Source: Glaciimonas sp.
GTDB taxonomy: Bacteria > Pseudomonadota > Gammaproteobacteria > Burkholderiales > Burkholderiaceae_D
Assembly: GCA_012927585.1 (NCBI GenBank)
Contig: JABBOY010000040.1
Coordinates: 1-47,110, forward strand
Reading direction: 5' to 3'
DNA: 47,110 nt
In this document: positions 1 through 6,954 of the stretch, one piece after another
Layout of the letters: each line of letters starts with the position of its first letter
Numbering within the stretch: position 1 is the first letter of the stretch
Notes under the pieces: generated by a model
The model's database searches: none
Seen by the model: only the letters and a program-made list of their open reading frames with translations
Told to the model about the DNA's origin: nothing
Position numbers and translations under genes: made by a program

Positions 1-119
1 CCGCCTTTCTCATGCCGCTGGGGTGGCATAAGACTACAGGCTAGGATTGGTACACTTTTAACCCGGCATTCTCGCCGGTTTAAGTGCGCTCAAGTGGTAC
101 ATTATTCACGCGGCATTCA
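1..119. mobile_element. Right end of a second IS21-type element
   Basis: Two related direct repeats of about 24 bp lie at 48-71 and 95-119, with period 47. Both begin TGGTACA and end CGGCATTC. Subterminal direct repeats of this kind are typical of IS21-family ends. The recognisable IstA sequence of the downstream element begins right after position 119. The simplest reading is that another element was inserted into istA and that its body lies to the left of the window. The boundary is inferred, and no target duplication can be checked here. Confidence 0.45.
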
Positions 120-918
120 TAAAAATGTGCAGGACAGTCGCCGGCGCATCTGGCTGGATGCGCAAGCCCGTCAATTTGGCTCGTTCACTGAACTCAATGC
201 ATGGCTCGGTGAACGGTGTCGGTTGCTATGGGACGAATTGCGTCATCCAGAACATACGCAATTCAGCGTGGCCGACATGCTGGAGCAGGAACGCGCCCAG
301 ATGATCCCGATGCCAACGCCATTTGATGGCTATGTGGAAAAACCGGCACGGGTATCCTCGACATGCCTGATCACGGCGCATCGAAACCGCTATTCCGTGC
401 CGTGCGAATTCGCCGGCCACATGGTCAGCACCCGGCTCTATCCGCACCGGATCAGTGTCGTGGCAGGAGACGTCATCGTCGCCAGTCACGACCGGCTGAC
501 CGAGCGCGGTCAAGTTTGCTACGACTGGCAGCACTACATCCCGCTCATCGAGCGCAAGCCTGGTGCGCTGCGCAACGGCGCCCCCTTTACCGACATGCCG
601 GCGCCATTATTGCGTTTAAAACAGGGCTTGCTGCGGTTCGATGGCGGCGACAAGGTGATGGCGCAAGTGCTCGCTGCGGTGCCCGCAGCGGGATTGCCAG
701 CGGTACTGGTGGCGGTGGAATTGGTGATTGAGTCCGGCGTGCTCAGCGCCGAGCATGTGGAAAATGTGCTGACGCGACTCAATGCCAGTCCCGCACCGGC
801 GTGCGTGGAGACGAGCCTGCAATTGACCGAAGCGCCGGTCGCCAATACCAGCAGGTACGACAGCCTGCGCGGCATTGACGACGTGGCAATCGATGCCGTG
901 GAGGCCGGCCATGCGTGA
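94..918 (+). pseudogene. istA: IS21-family transposase IstA, C-terminal fragment
   Basis: This is the C-terminal half of the IS21 transposase IstA, the DDE recombinase that works with the IstB helper. Recognisable IstA sequence starts near codon 10 (NVQDSRRRIW) and runs to the normal C-terminus, through the YVEKPARVSS and HRNRYSVP blocks and the RKPGALRNGAPF block. The HTH and most of the catalytic DDE core are missing. The frame is open to the left window edge, but the residues before the NVQDS block do not look like IstA and fall in the end of another element. The stop overlaps the istB start by 8 nt, as usual in this family. The fragment is very unlikely to be active. Confidence 0.85.
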
Positions 919-1714
919 CGTCGCGAAGGAACTCAAGGATCTTCGCCTGTATGGGATGGTCAGCGCCTGGACGGATTTGATGGAACAGGGGGAGAGCTCA
1001 ACGGCGTCTTCAAAATGGCTGATCGAGCACCTGCTGCAGGCTGAAAATACGGACCGTGGCATGCGTTCGATCCGGCACCAGATGACTGCTGCCAAATTCC
1101 CGATGCATCGTGATCTGGCCGGATTCGACTTCGAATCTTCCAGGGTCGATCAACGGCTGGTCAAACAGCTGGCGACGCTGTCGTTTACGGATACGGCGCA
1201 GAACGCAGTCCTTATCGGTGGTCCTGGTACGGGGAAAACGCATTTGGCGACTGCCATCGCGGTGTCCGGCATTGTGTCCCATGGCAAGCGAGTCCGTTTC
1301 TATTCCACAGTCGATCTGGTCAATACCTTGGAGAAAGAAAAGCGTGATGGCAAGGCTGGCCGGATCGCGCTGTCATTGATGCGCATGGATCTCGTCATAC
1401 TCGATGAGCTTGGATATCTGCCATTCAGTCAGGCTGGCGGCGCCTTGCTGTTCCACTTGCTATCCAAACTGTACGAGCACACCAGCGTCGTCATTACGAC
1501 CAACCTCAGCTTTGCCGAATGGTCGAGCGTATTTGGCGACGCCAAAATGACCACGGCACTGCTGGATCGGCTTACCCATCATTGCCATATCGTCGAGACC
1601 GGCAATGATTCGTACCGGTTCCAGCACAGCAGCATGGCGGCAAAATCGCGCATCAAGGCGCGGGAGCAAGCCCAGAAGGGCACCAAGGAAACATCGGCTG
1701 ACGAGCCGCTCTAA
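911..1714 (+). CDS. istB: IS21-family helper ATPase IstB
   Basis: IstB is the AAA+ ATPase that helps IstA choose and capture the target DNA. The 267-residue product has the family's normal length. It shows a Walker A motif GGPGTGKT (about residues 102-109), Walker [13 protein letters not shown], and the sensor region [11 protein letters not shown] with a following [12 protein letters not shown] arginine-finger block. The ATG at 911 was chosen because the product then begins with the typical [16 protein letters not shown] and overlaps the end of istA by 8 nt, implying translational coupling. A 16-bp perfect hairpin follows the gene. The gene looks intact, but its partner transposase is truncated, so transposition would need IstA in trans. 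Confidence 0.95.
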   Translation: MRDVAKELKDLRLYGMVSAWTDLMEQGESSTASSKWLIEHLLQAENTDRGMRSIRHQMTAAKFPMHRDLAGFDFESSRVDQRLVKQLATLSFTDTAQNAVLIGGPGTGKTHLATAIAVSGIVSHGKRVRFYSTVDLVNTLEKEKRDGKAGRIALSLMRMDLVILDELGYLPFSQAGGALLFHLLSKLYEHTSVVITTNLSFAEWSSVFGDAKMTTALLDRLTHHCHIVETGNDSYRFQHSSMAAKSRIKAREQAQKGTKETSADEPL

Positions 1715-1722
1715 TCAAGCGC

Positions 1723-1771
1723 GCGCGGGGAAATGCGCTATGGGCCTCGCCCTTCGCGCATTTCCCCGCGC
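1723..1771. terminator. 16-bp perfect hairpin after istB
   Basis: The arms at 1723-1738 (GCGCGGGGAAATGCGC) and 1756-1771 are perfectly complementary around a 17-nt loop. The hairpin lies 9 bp after the istB stop. No U-run follows, so it may act as a Rho-dependent or mRNA-stabilising structure rather than a classic terminator. Confidence 0.5.
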
Positions 1772-1868
1772 ATTCTGGCTGACGAAAAACGAGAGAATAG
1801 AAAACTTCGAAACCACGCTATTTGGTATAGTTATCCACAATTGCTGATTTAAACGCAGCACCCAGCCC

Positions 1869-1919
1869 TGGGTCAATATTCAATCGGCACGGTGGGTCAA
1901 TATTCAATCGGCGCCAACA
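1869..1919. repeat. IS21 right end with two 20-bp direct repeats
   Basis: The same 20-bp sequence (starts TGGGTCAATA, ends CAATCGGC) occurs at 1869-1888 and 1893-1912, with period 24. The terminus at 1919 reads TGTTGGCGCC inward on the minus strand. These are probable IstA binding sites. Confidence 0.8.
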
Positions 1920-2170
1920 GCTTGGCTTACATTCGGCCATTTTGGGTACGACGGAAATTGCTCCTTCAAGCGTTGGTAGTGTGCGCTCTGTTCGCCGAAG
2001 ACTCGTGCAAGGAGACTGAGGCAGCTCGTTAGCCACTGATTTGCAAGTTGCACATCAATGAAATCACTTGTCATGTGCCCAGCCGCTGGCGAGCGACGGG
2101 TCGCTAAAACTCTCTGTCCCAGGACAATCAGTTCCTCTAGCCTGGCAAGAATCTTCTGGTCGATACTCAT
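1904..2170 (-). pseudogene. Cassette 7: hypothetical gene cut by the IS
   Basis: The frame opens with MSIDQKILARLEELI at 2170 and encodes a helical protein. The last residues (GAD) and the stop codon are supplied by the IS21 right end, which begins at 1919. The native product was therefore longer, and the cassette has lost its own attC. It is preceded by attC6. I do not recognise the family. The start codon is plausible, but no clear ribosome site is visible. Confidence 0.55.
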
Positions 2171-2185
2171 AATTGAACCTTCTAT

Positions 2186-2272
2186 GCCTAACGTAGAGCT
2201 AACCGGCGCTGCAAGGCTTTATCGCGCAGCGTCCAGCGACTAAAAGGAGCGAGGTTGAGCGCCGGGTTAGGT
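2186..2272 (-). repeat. attC6, cassette recombination site
   Basis: The site is 87 bp long, bounded by GCCTAAC (2186-2192) and GTTAGGT (2266-2272), and joins cassette 6 to cassette 7. It is longer than the 60-bp sites near attI. Its outer arms (GAGCTAACCGGCGCT and AGCGCCGGGTTAG) are complementary. Confidence 0.85.
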
Positions 2273-2752
2273 TGCGTTTCGCGGCAACCGCATATGAATA
2301 AGTGCAACCCGATCTCCTTTCTTGTTTTTCCGTTCCTCGACGGCGTATGGTCGAAACCCCAATTGCGGGTAAAGCAGCAGGCCAGCAACATTTTGATTGA
2401 AACACGACACTGTTACTTCAGCGGCCTGATGTTTTGAGAAAGCAAGGCCAATCATCTGTTCGATGAGGTAGCGACCCACGCCGCGCCCACGGACTGCCGG
2501 CGAAACAATGACGTTTCCAATGGAGCAACCGCCGCCAACTTCCCAGCGGTAGAAGTTGGCGAAGGCGACAATTTCACCGCCAAGCTCCACTACCGTTGAG
2601 TCTGAACGCTGTGCAATGGCGTCCTGCAACTGTGATGTAGCCAGCGGGAATGCTGCCTTTGGGAACAAGAAGAACAACTCGTCTTCGCTTTGCGGAAAAC
2701 CGCAAATGACTTGAATGTCTTTCTCGGCAACAGGACGATGAGTAAGCGACAT
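2267..2752 (-). CDS. Cassette 6: GNAT-family N-acetyltransferase
   Basis: This is a predicted acetyl-CoA-dependent N-acetyltransferase of 161 residues, a normal size for one GNAT domain. The acetyl-CoA loop is visible as VRGRGVGRYLIEQM (Q/RxxGxG/A motif A, about residues 87-100), preceded by the beta-4 strand IGNVIVSPA. The NVAGLLLYPQLGFRPY block is motif B. The acceptor substrate cannot be predicted. GNAT genes are among the commonest integron cassettes and may modify antibiotics, small metabolites or proteins. The TAA stop lies inside the attC core site, leaving no spare DNA at the 3' end. Expression probably depends on read-through from the promoter near attI. Confidence 0.88.
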   Translation of the reverse strand: MSLTHRPVAEKDIQVICGFPQSEDELFFLFPKAAFPLATSQLQDAIAQRSDSTVVELGGEIVAFANFYRWEVGGGCSIGNVIVSPAVRGRGVGRYLIEQMIGLAFSKHQAAEVTVSCFNQNVAGLLLYPQLGFRPYAVEERKNKKGDRVALIHMRLPRNAT

Positions 2753-2762
2753 GCTAAAAGCA

Positions 2763-2832
2763 ACCTAACGTAAAAGTAACCGGCGGTGCGCGGCCTTATC
2801 GCGCAGCGTCCGTGTTGACTGCCGGGTTAGAA
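2763..2832 (-). repeat. attC5, cassette recombination site
   Basis: The site is 70 bp long, bounded by ACCTAAC (2763-2769) and GTTAGAA (2826-2832), and lies between the GNAT and serine-hydrolase cassettes. Its central part (CTTATCGCGCAGCGTCC) is shared with attC6, which suggests a common source array. Confidence 0.82.
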
Positions 2833-3975
2833 GGCGTGTTGAGATGACCATGATTGTGTGCGTGCCTGACGTGTCAGCATCATTCCCAACATCGTAACGT
2901 CAACCGCTTTGTTGGAAAGAATGACAATACCGGTCTTGGCCTTCGTGTCTATGGATACGTAGGAAGCATAACCGCCAACCATTCCGTTGTGCCAAATCAC
3001 CGCTTGATTGCCGAAAAATCTATCGAGGAATGCCGGTTGCATCCAACCGATTCCAGTGTCGCCACCAAATTTTGGTTCGTGCATTTTCTTGAACGTCTGT
3101 GACATCAAGGAACCATCCTCAATATTGGCTCGAACGAATCTCATCATGTCGTCCGCATTGGAATTGAAAGCACCCGCACCAGCAAGTGCATGAAATGTCC
3201 AGAGCGTGCTCGGTTCACCATCACCGGAATAGCCTTGAGCCAAATGCGCCTTCATCTCTGGAGTGAGCGTTATTGCGGTATCCCTCATATCAAGTGGCAC
3301 CAGGAGTTTCTCAAAAACCAGAGACTCAAAGTTCCTTCTCGTGACGATTTCCAGGACGTGGCCAAGTAGGCCCATCCCAAAATTGGAATACTCGAAACGG
3401 CCTGGCTCGCGCTTGTCCTCCGTGGTTTCCAGATAATCGAATACGTATTGTGGCCCAAGGTGACTATATGGGTTCTGCATCAGGTTTTCTTTTCCTGCCA
3501 ACTTGGTTGCGCTGAGTTCAAGCGGCTTTGGGACGCTTGAAAAGCCAGAGGTATGCGTGACAAGTTGTTTCAATGTGACCCTCTGTGCGGCAGGCGAGAG
3601 GGGAATCGAGCCTCCAATCAATTCACCTAGCGTTGCATCTATCTTAAGCGCGCCTTCGTCGCAAAGAATCTGGAGCAATGATGCGGTAAAAAGTTTGCTT
3701 ACCGATGCAATTTGAAAAACCGTTGATGCGCCAGGGACGGTGGTGCTTCCTTTGCTTACAGTTCCGTAGCCTTTGATGAGTGATTTTCCGTCCTTGTAAA
3801 CACCGATGACCGAGCCATACGCAAGATCGCCATTAGTGAACTTCTTAACCTCGGAATCAATGGCTGCTTCAAGATCCTTGTTGTCTGGCGTGTTTTCTAG
3901 CCGGTACTTCAGATAAAGAACTGCCGACACAGCGACTACTGCGAGTAGTGCAAAGGTGACAGCAAGTATCTTCAT
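2827..3975 (-). CDS. Cassette 5: serine hydrolase of the class C beta-lactamase/PBP4* family
   Basis: The 382-residue protein has an N-terminal hydrophobic segment (about residues 4-22), giving a signal peptide or membrane anchor, followed by a beta-lactamase-like domain. Catalytic motifs are SVSK (SxxK, in FQIASVSKLFTASLL), YSN (in RFEYSNFGMGLLGH) and HNG (in WHNGMVGGY), the counterpart of KTG. The family includes AmpC, esterases EstB and D-aminopeptidases. HxG rather than KTG, together with the general divergence, favours an esterase or peptidase over a strong beta-lactamase. At more than 1.1 kb it is unusually long for a cassette gene. Its TAA stop lies in the attC core. Confidence 0.88.
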   Translation of the reverse strand: MKILAVTFALLAVVAVSAVLYLKYRLENTPDNKDLEAAIDSEVKKFTNGDLAYGSVIGVYKDGKSLIKGYGTVSKGSTTVPGASTVFQIASVSKLFTASLLQILCDEGALKIDATLGELIGGSIPLSPAAQRVTLKQLVTHTSGFSSVPKPLELSATKLAGKENLMQNPYSHLGPQYVFDYLETTEDKREPGRFEYSNFGMGLLGHVLEIVTRRNFESLVFEKLLVPLDMRDTAITLTPEMKAHLAQGYSGDGEPSTLWTFHALAGAGAFNSNADDMMRFVRANIEDGSLMSQTFKKMHEPKFGGDTGIGWMQPAFLDRFFGNQAVIWHNGMVGGYASYVSIDTKAKTGIVILSNKAVDVTMLGMMLTRQARTQSWSSQHAF

Positions 3976-3988
3976 GCGGTGGCTAGCC

Positions 3989-4044
3989 TTCTAACGTGGA
4001 GCTAAGGGGCCTTTGCGCAGTCCCGCTTGAGCGCATGGTTAGGG
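3989..4044 (-). repeat. attC4, cassette recombination site
   Basis: The site is 56 bp long, bounded by TTCTAAC (3989-3995) and GTTAGGG (4038-4044), and lies between the serine hydrolase and the small membrane protein. Confidence 0.8.
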
Positions 4045-4344
4045 ATAGAAACATGCAAAATACACAATTGCACTGCATAACCACCCCATAAATAGTAATA
4101 GTTGCAATAGGCGCTTGAAAGGATGAATGCGCAATAACACGTTCACTCCAAGAAGCGAAGTGCCTAGAAGAATGAAGCCCATTGACTCCGCCCATAGCCC
4201 ATCGAAGTGTGTGATACCACCCTTCCCGCCAAGAGTAATACTCCTTTCTGAGATGGCAATATAGGCCAGTGACCCCCAGAAAATGACCCAAACAATGCCG
4301 CCAATCCACTCAAATAAAAATAATTGATTGCCATTGTTCGACAT
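4039..4344 (-). CDS. Cassette 4: small integral membrane protein
   Basis: The 101-residue protein has three hydrophobic stretches, at about residues 13-30, 51-68 and 79-98, and no recognised domain. It was chosen over an overlapping frame on the same strand because it begins 5 nt inside the preceding attC3 and its TAA stop falls in the attC4 core, like the other cassette genes here. Small membrane proteins of unknown role are common in environmental arrays. A transport or toxin-like role is possible but unsupported. Confidence 0.7.
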   Translation of the reverse strand: MSNNGNQLFLFEWIGGIVWVIFWGSLAYIAISERSITLGGKGGITHFDGLWAESMGFILLGTSLLGVNVLLRIHPFKRLLQLLLFMGWLCSAIVYFACFYP

Positions 4345-4349
4345 GCAGT

Positions 4350-4409
4350 CCCTAACGCTTGAGTTAAGCCGAACCGCGAAGCGGTTTCGGCTTGAATGAA
4401 TTGTTAGAC
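4350..4409 (-). repeat. attC3, cassette recombination site
   Basis: The 60-bp site is bounded by CCCTAAC (4350-4356) and GTTAGAC (4403-4409), with the central palindrome GAACCGCGAAGCGGTTTC. It closely resembles the 60-bp attC sites of aadA-type cassettes. Confidence 0.9.
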
Positions 4410-4718
4410 GGCATTTGCATGGGCCACCACAACGAAATGCTGCACTAGCGGCTCAAACTCTAAGAGATAGTCTTGATCTTCTGGGTAGTACTTAGCCAGC
4501 AGTAGGTCATCCCCAGCAAAAGCACGAATGCTCTCTTCCGATTCCCAATGGGTGACGGTCATAAAATGCGTTACCTCACCCTCGTCTCGCCGCAGTACGG
4601 CGACAGTAAGGTTGCCCGGAACTGAGCGGTAGTCTGGAACAGCCCGTTGCTCAAGAAAGGTCGTATAAGCGTCGGCCTTCGAGCGCGGTGTGACCCCATG
4701 CCACATGCGACAAATCAT
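4404..4718 (-). CDS. Cassette 3: ABM-domain monooxygenase-like protein
   Basis: This is a small single-domain protein of 104 residues with the dimeric alpha/beta-barrel pattern of the antibiotic-biosynthesis-monooxygenase family: an N-terminal strand MICRMWHGV, a helix AYTTFLEQRAVPDYRSVPG, and the strands NLTVAVLRRD and THFMTVTHWES. Members are cofactor-free quinol or aromatic oxygenases, or stress proteins, and the substrate here is unknown. The ATG at 4718 is preferred because GGAGAG lies about 5 nt upstream. A TTG 12 nt earlier is the alternative. The stop codon is inside the attC core. Confidence 0.72.
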   Translation of the reverse strand: MICRMWHGVTPRSKADAYTTFLEQRAVPDYRSVPGNLTVAVLRRDEGEVTHFMTVTHWESEESIRAFAGDDLLLAKYYPEDQDYLLEFEPLVQHFVVVAHANAV

Positions 4719-4734
4719 TGAACTCTCCAATGCC

Positions 4735-4795
4735 GTCTAACGCCTGAATTAAGGGGAGCCGCGAAGCGGCTTCCCTCTTGAATGAATTGTTAGGC
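4735..4795 (-). repeat. attC2, cassette recombination site
   Basis: The 61-bp site is bounded by GTCTAAC (4735-4741) and GTTAGGC (4789-4795), with the central palindrome GAGCCGCGAAGCGGCTTC. It lies between the VOC and ABM cassettes. Confidence 0.9.
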
Positions 4796-5179
4796 TGCAG
4801 ACAGCGCACTGATCATGACGTAATACCCGTCAGGATCACGCAATGCGAACTCTCTGGTGCCTGTGTTTGGATTCACATTAGGCTCCTCTTCAAGAGCCGT
4901 GACAATGGTGCGTGCACGTTCCAAGGCTTGGTCAAAATCATCTACGCGAAAGAACAAGAGCAACCCATTACCAGGCTCTGCGTGATCCGGGCTGGCAAGC
5001 GTTGGATGCTCATGAGCGCCCCAACGATGCAAGCAGAGTAGGACTGTCTCGTCTGTGTCGATAATTTGCCCAAAATAGTCGTGGGCAGGCTTCGTGGCGG
5101 GCAGCCCAAAGAGCGACTGATACCACGCAAAGCTGCGGGTAACGTCCGCCACGCCGATGATTGTCCAAATTCGCTTCAT
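4790..5179 (-). CDS. Cassette 2: VOC-superfamily (glyoxalase/bleomycin-resistance fold) protein
   Basis: The 129-residue protein has the two beta-alpha-beta-beta-beta modules of the vicinal-oxygen-chelate fold. It starts IWTIIGVADVTRSFAWYQSLFG and ends with the strand REFALRDPDGYYVMIS, the typical C-terminal module containing the DPDG turn. VOC proteins are metal-dependent isomerases, dioxygenases, thiol transferases (fosfomycin resistance) or non-catalytic binders of bleomycin. Which applies here cannot be told. His and Glu candidates for metal ligands are present, but I could not assign them securely. The stop codon lies in the attC core. Confidence 0.85.
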   Translation of the reverse strand: MKRIWTIIGVADVTRSFAWYQSLFGLPATKPAHDYFGQIIDTDETVLLCLHRWGAHEHPTLASPDHAEPGNGLLLFFRVDDFDQALERARTIVTALEEEPNVNPNTGTREFALRDPDGYYVMISALSAA

Positions 5180-5192
5180 GGTTATTTCTGCG

Positions 5193-5252
5193 GCCTAACG
5201 CCTGAATTAAGCCGAGCCGCGAAGCGGCTTCGGCTTGAATGAATTGTTAGGG
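5193..5252 (-). repeat. attC1, cassette recombination site
   Basis: The 60-bp site is bounded by GCCTAAC (5193-5199) and GTTAGGG (5246-5252) and is nearly identical to attC2 and attC3. It joins the first two cassettes. Confidence 0.9.
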
Positions 5253-5304
5253 GGCGCCCTGAACCTTTGGCGGCGAGCGGGGCAAACGAGCAACCAACTA
5301 CCAA

Positions 5305-5679
5305 CTACCAAAGGTTCTTGCCGTCTATAACAGTCACAGGCGCTGTGGCAGCATCGAAGTTGTCGAATAAACGCGCATTGACCCCAATCCGACGTGTGAC
5401 TTTGTCCCAATTTCCATCTTGCTCGAAAGCCGGGCTATCTGTGTATGTAGCGCAGCCGCACTCAGAACAGAAGTGATGCGCTACAAGTTTTGTATTCCAA
5501 CGATAGATCGCATCAGCATTTGCTTGGGCTGTTGCGTGAAATTGACCGGGCTGATAGTAAGCCAACAACGCGCCGCGCTTTGAGCAAAAAGAGCAGGTGC
5601 ACCGAGTAAGCTCTGTCGGAATTTCACCCTCGATGCTAAATGCGTTTTTCCCACAATGACAGCTTCCTGTGATCGTCAT
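5305..5679 (-). CDS. Cassette 1: GFA/CENP-V family zinc protein
   Basis: This 124-residue member of the glutathione-dependent formaldehyde-activating enzyme (GFA)/CENP-V fold binds zinc through cysteine pairs. Visible ligands are CHCG (residues 7-10), CTCSFCSKRG (28-37) and CSECGC in the second half. Family proteins are linked to formaldehyde or electrophile handling, but most cassette-borne members are uncharacterised. The ATG at 5679 has AGGAG about 7 nt upstream, so a longer in-frame start is rejected. As the first cassette, it sits about 50 nt after a good promoter (5739-5767) and should be the best expressed gene of the array. Unlike the other complete cassettes, its stop lies about 50 bp before the attC. 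Confidence 0.88.
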   Translation of the reverse strand: MTITGSCHCGKNAFSIEGEIPTELTRCTCSFCSKRGALLAYYQPGQFHATAQANADAIYRWNTKLVAHHFCSECGCATYTDSPAFEQDGNWDKVTRRIGVNARLFDNFDAATAPVTVIDGKNLW

Positions 5680-5720
5680 ATGTTTTCTCCTCGTTGAAAA
5701 TACGCAACCGTTTATCAGCG

Positions 5721-5783
5721 GCCTAACTAATATTAGACATCCTAATAGACGCAAAACATTGCGTCAAACGTCTGTCTAATTAT
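5721..5783 (-). other. attI-like integration site with nested palindromes
   Basis: GTTAGGC at 5727-5721 (minus strand) is the simple core site where the first cassette begins. The adjoining 55 bp contain a perfect 7-bp inverted repeat (GACGCAA at 5748-5754, TTGCGTC at 5759-5765) inside a longer imperfect one whose outer arms carry ATTAGAC and GTCTAAT. The position between the integrase start and the first cassette fits attI. The sequence is not that of attI1. Confidence 0.65.
5739..5767 (-). promoter_or_regulatory. Candidate cassette promoter (Pc-like)
   Basis: On the minus strand TTGACG (5767-5762) and TAGGAT (5744-5739) are separated by exactly 17 nt. This is a near-consensus sigma-70 promoter reading into cassette 1, with a start site near 5732 and a leader of about 50 nt. 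It lies within the attI-like site, and the perfect inverted repeat overlaps its -35 and spacer. Confidence 0.6.
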
Positions 5784-5847
5784 TTATAAAAATGTAAGAT
5801 GATTTTAAATTCATCCATGTAGCGAAATTTAGCACCTTCTAAAATAA

Positions 5848-6057
5848 ATGCAATGCCCATCAGAAAATTTACCTAGGCAAGAACCTACGTTGCTCGATCA
5901 AGTCAGGGGGAAAATCCGCTTGAAGCATTACAGTACCCGTACTGAGCAGGCTTATACGGACTGGGTTAAACGCGCATTAGCGTTGGCAGTGCACTCTCCC
6001 GCGCTGGCCGCGAGATGCGCGAGCACGGCACCTTCGATTTCGCAAATGAAGCGGTAA
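5848..6057 (+). pseudogene. intI: Integron integrase IntI, N-terminal stub
   Basis: Residues ~14-42 (LLDQVRGKIRLKHYSTRTE plus QAYTDWVKR) match the N-terminal SAM-like domain of integron tyrosine recombinases, which normally run to ~320-340 residues. After DWVKR the similarity stops and the frame ends at 6057. The catalytic R..H.RH..Y domain is absent. Its divergent orientation to the cassette genes is the normal integron layout. The junction with unrelated sequence falls near 5970-5975, where the gene was truncated by a deletion or rearrangement. Confidence 0.82.
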
Positions 6058-6092
6058 GCTATCAGGAACTCAGCACCATGTTCAAGGCATGA
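6003..6092 (+). pseudogene. 3' end of an unrecognised gene fused to the IntI stub
   Basis: In a frame different from intI, codons from 6003 read AGREMREHGTFDFANEAVSY and continue to a TGA at 6092. The composition is protein-like, with third-position GC bias. It is probably the C-terminal tail of another gene brought in by the deletion that removed most of intI. The family is not recognised. Confidence 0.35.
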
Positions 6093-6289
6093 CGAGCGCG
6101 ATATTTATTCTCCAATTGCCGATTCCATCCAACAGCATTTCCCAGTATGTCCACAAGAGCTGCTTTTTTTACGGCCAGTTGAACTCCGCATGAATCTCTT
6201 CTTTGGAGAGAATCGCCCGGTCACGCCTTCGAATTCATGAAAATTATGGATCGGCATCTAGCGCCGGCTATTCACGCATACAGCCATGT

Positions 6290-6360
6290 GTATTTTTAAT
6301 ATACGCATTAAAAACATGCGGAAAAATGCGTTTTTTTACTGATACTCTGTCTTATCATGA
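6290..6360. promoter_or_regulatory. Diverged copy of the gcdH/LysR operator region
   Basis: This segment resembles 24545-24625, the intergenic region between gcdH and its LysR gene. Shared features in the same order are TGTAT, TTTTAATATACGCATTAAAA (versus TTTAGTGTACGCACTAAA), ATGCGGAAAA and GATACTC. No LysR gene follows here. It is a probable relic of a second copy of that locus. Confidence 0.45.
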
Positions 6361-6422
6361 GGTATGAGTACATCTTTAGAAGCCCGGAAAAGCGCTGCGC
6401 AGCACGCGCAAATCCGATCGGG

Positions 6423-6517
6423 CTGAGTAGCCGCACAGCGGCCTATCGAAGGCTGCCACGTACCCAGCGTGCTTCGATACGGCCCCGCGATACGATACGG
6501 TACGTTGCGCTACTCAG
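6423..6517. repeat. Imperfect intergenic palindrome
   Basis: CTGAGTAGC (6423-6431) pairs with GCTACTCAG (6509-6517), and TATCGAAG (6444-6451) pairs with CTTCGATA (6472-6479). It looks like a dispersed intergenic repeat rather than a gene. The rest of 6093-6658 shows nothing coding. Confidence 0.5.
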
Positions 6518-6658
6518 GGCCTACTCGGCACGAACGGTCTGATGGATTATTGGCATCACGCGATAGCGCTGCATAGTCACAGATACGGGCAACTTTTCAG
6601 GCAATTATTGACGCCATCGCTCCAAGGCAGCGGGAGGCATGGATCGGGCGAAGGTGCT

Positions 6659-6940
6659 TTACACCAGCCCTTGTTGCCGCAACGCGGCAATCTCGTGCGC
6701 TGGCAAGCCCAGCATCTCACCCAGCACCGCGTCGGTATGCTGGCCCAGCGTTGGCGGCGCTTGCATGGCCACTGTCGCGTCGCCGGAAAAACGCACCGGG
6801 TGCCGTATCTGCGGCCACTGACCGCTTCCAGCGTTTCCGCCAGTGCCGGGCTGCGCCAGACTTTCAGTGCTCCAACAATCAGCGGCAACAGCAGTTCGCG
6901 GTGCCAGACGCGCGCCGAATTGCTGGCGTGCCGTTTTTAT
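6659..6940 (-). pseudogene. CaiB/BaiF CoA-transferase remnant, C-terminal part
   Basis: The minus strand from 6815 down to the TAA at 6659 encodes a CoA-transferase C-terminus (PQIRHPVRFSGDATVAMQAP to ALRQQGLV) that parallels the end of the intact gene at 21918-23135. Bases 6753-6815 are identical to 22012-22074 over 63 bp, while the flanks are clearly diverged. Further up, bases 6820-6930 match an earlier part of the same gene (around 22180-22290) in another frame, so about 100 bp have been deleted. No start and no catalytic part remain. Confidence 0.75.
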
Positions 6941-6954
6941 AGCCATGATGCTGG

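Larger units (their letters stand above)
120..1919 (+). mobile_element. IS21-family element, left part missing
   Basis: The element comprises the istA fragment, istB and a right end with two identical subterminal repeats. It ends at 1919, where the outer strand reads TGT inward, the usual IS21 terminus. The left part was displaced or lost at about 119. Its right end interrupts the last gene of the cassette array. Confidence 0.8.
1920..5727 (-). mobile_element. Integron gene-cassette array (six whole cassettes, one broken)
   Basis: Seven consecutive minus-strand genes are separated by attC sites of 56-87 bp. Each site is bounded by the CTAAC and GTTAG core sites and has an internal palindrome. 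Counting from the attI side, the cassettes are GFA/CENP-V (1), VOC (2), ABM (3), small membrane protein (4), serine hydrolase (5), GNAT (6) and a broken hypothetical gene (7). The order and orientation relative to the plus-strand integrase remnant at 5848 are those of a true integron. None is a classical resistance gene, which points to an environmental, chromosomal-type array. With the integrase reduced to a stub and the distal end cut by an IS, the array is probably immobile unless an integrase acts in trans. Confidence 0.88.

Noticed and set aside
4039-4309. Alternative minus-strand frame (3983-4309) for cassette 4
   Set aside because: It reads through the attC site. The 4039-4344 frame fits the cassette borders and gives a membrane protein.
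6357-6542. Short plus-strand frame
   Set aside because: It lies in a palindromic intergenic repeat and has no ribosome site or domain.
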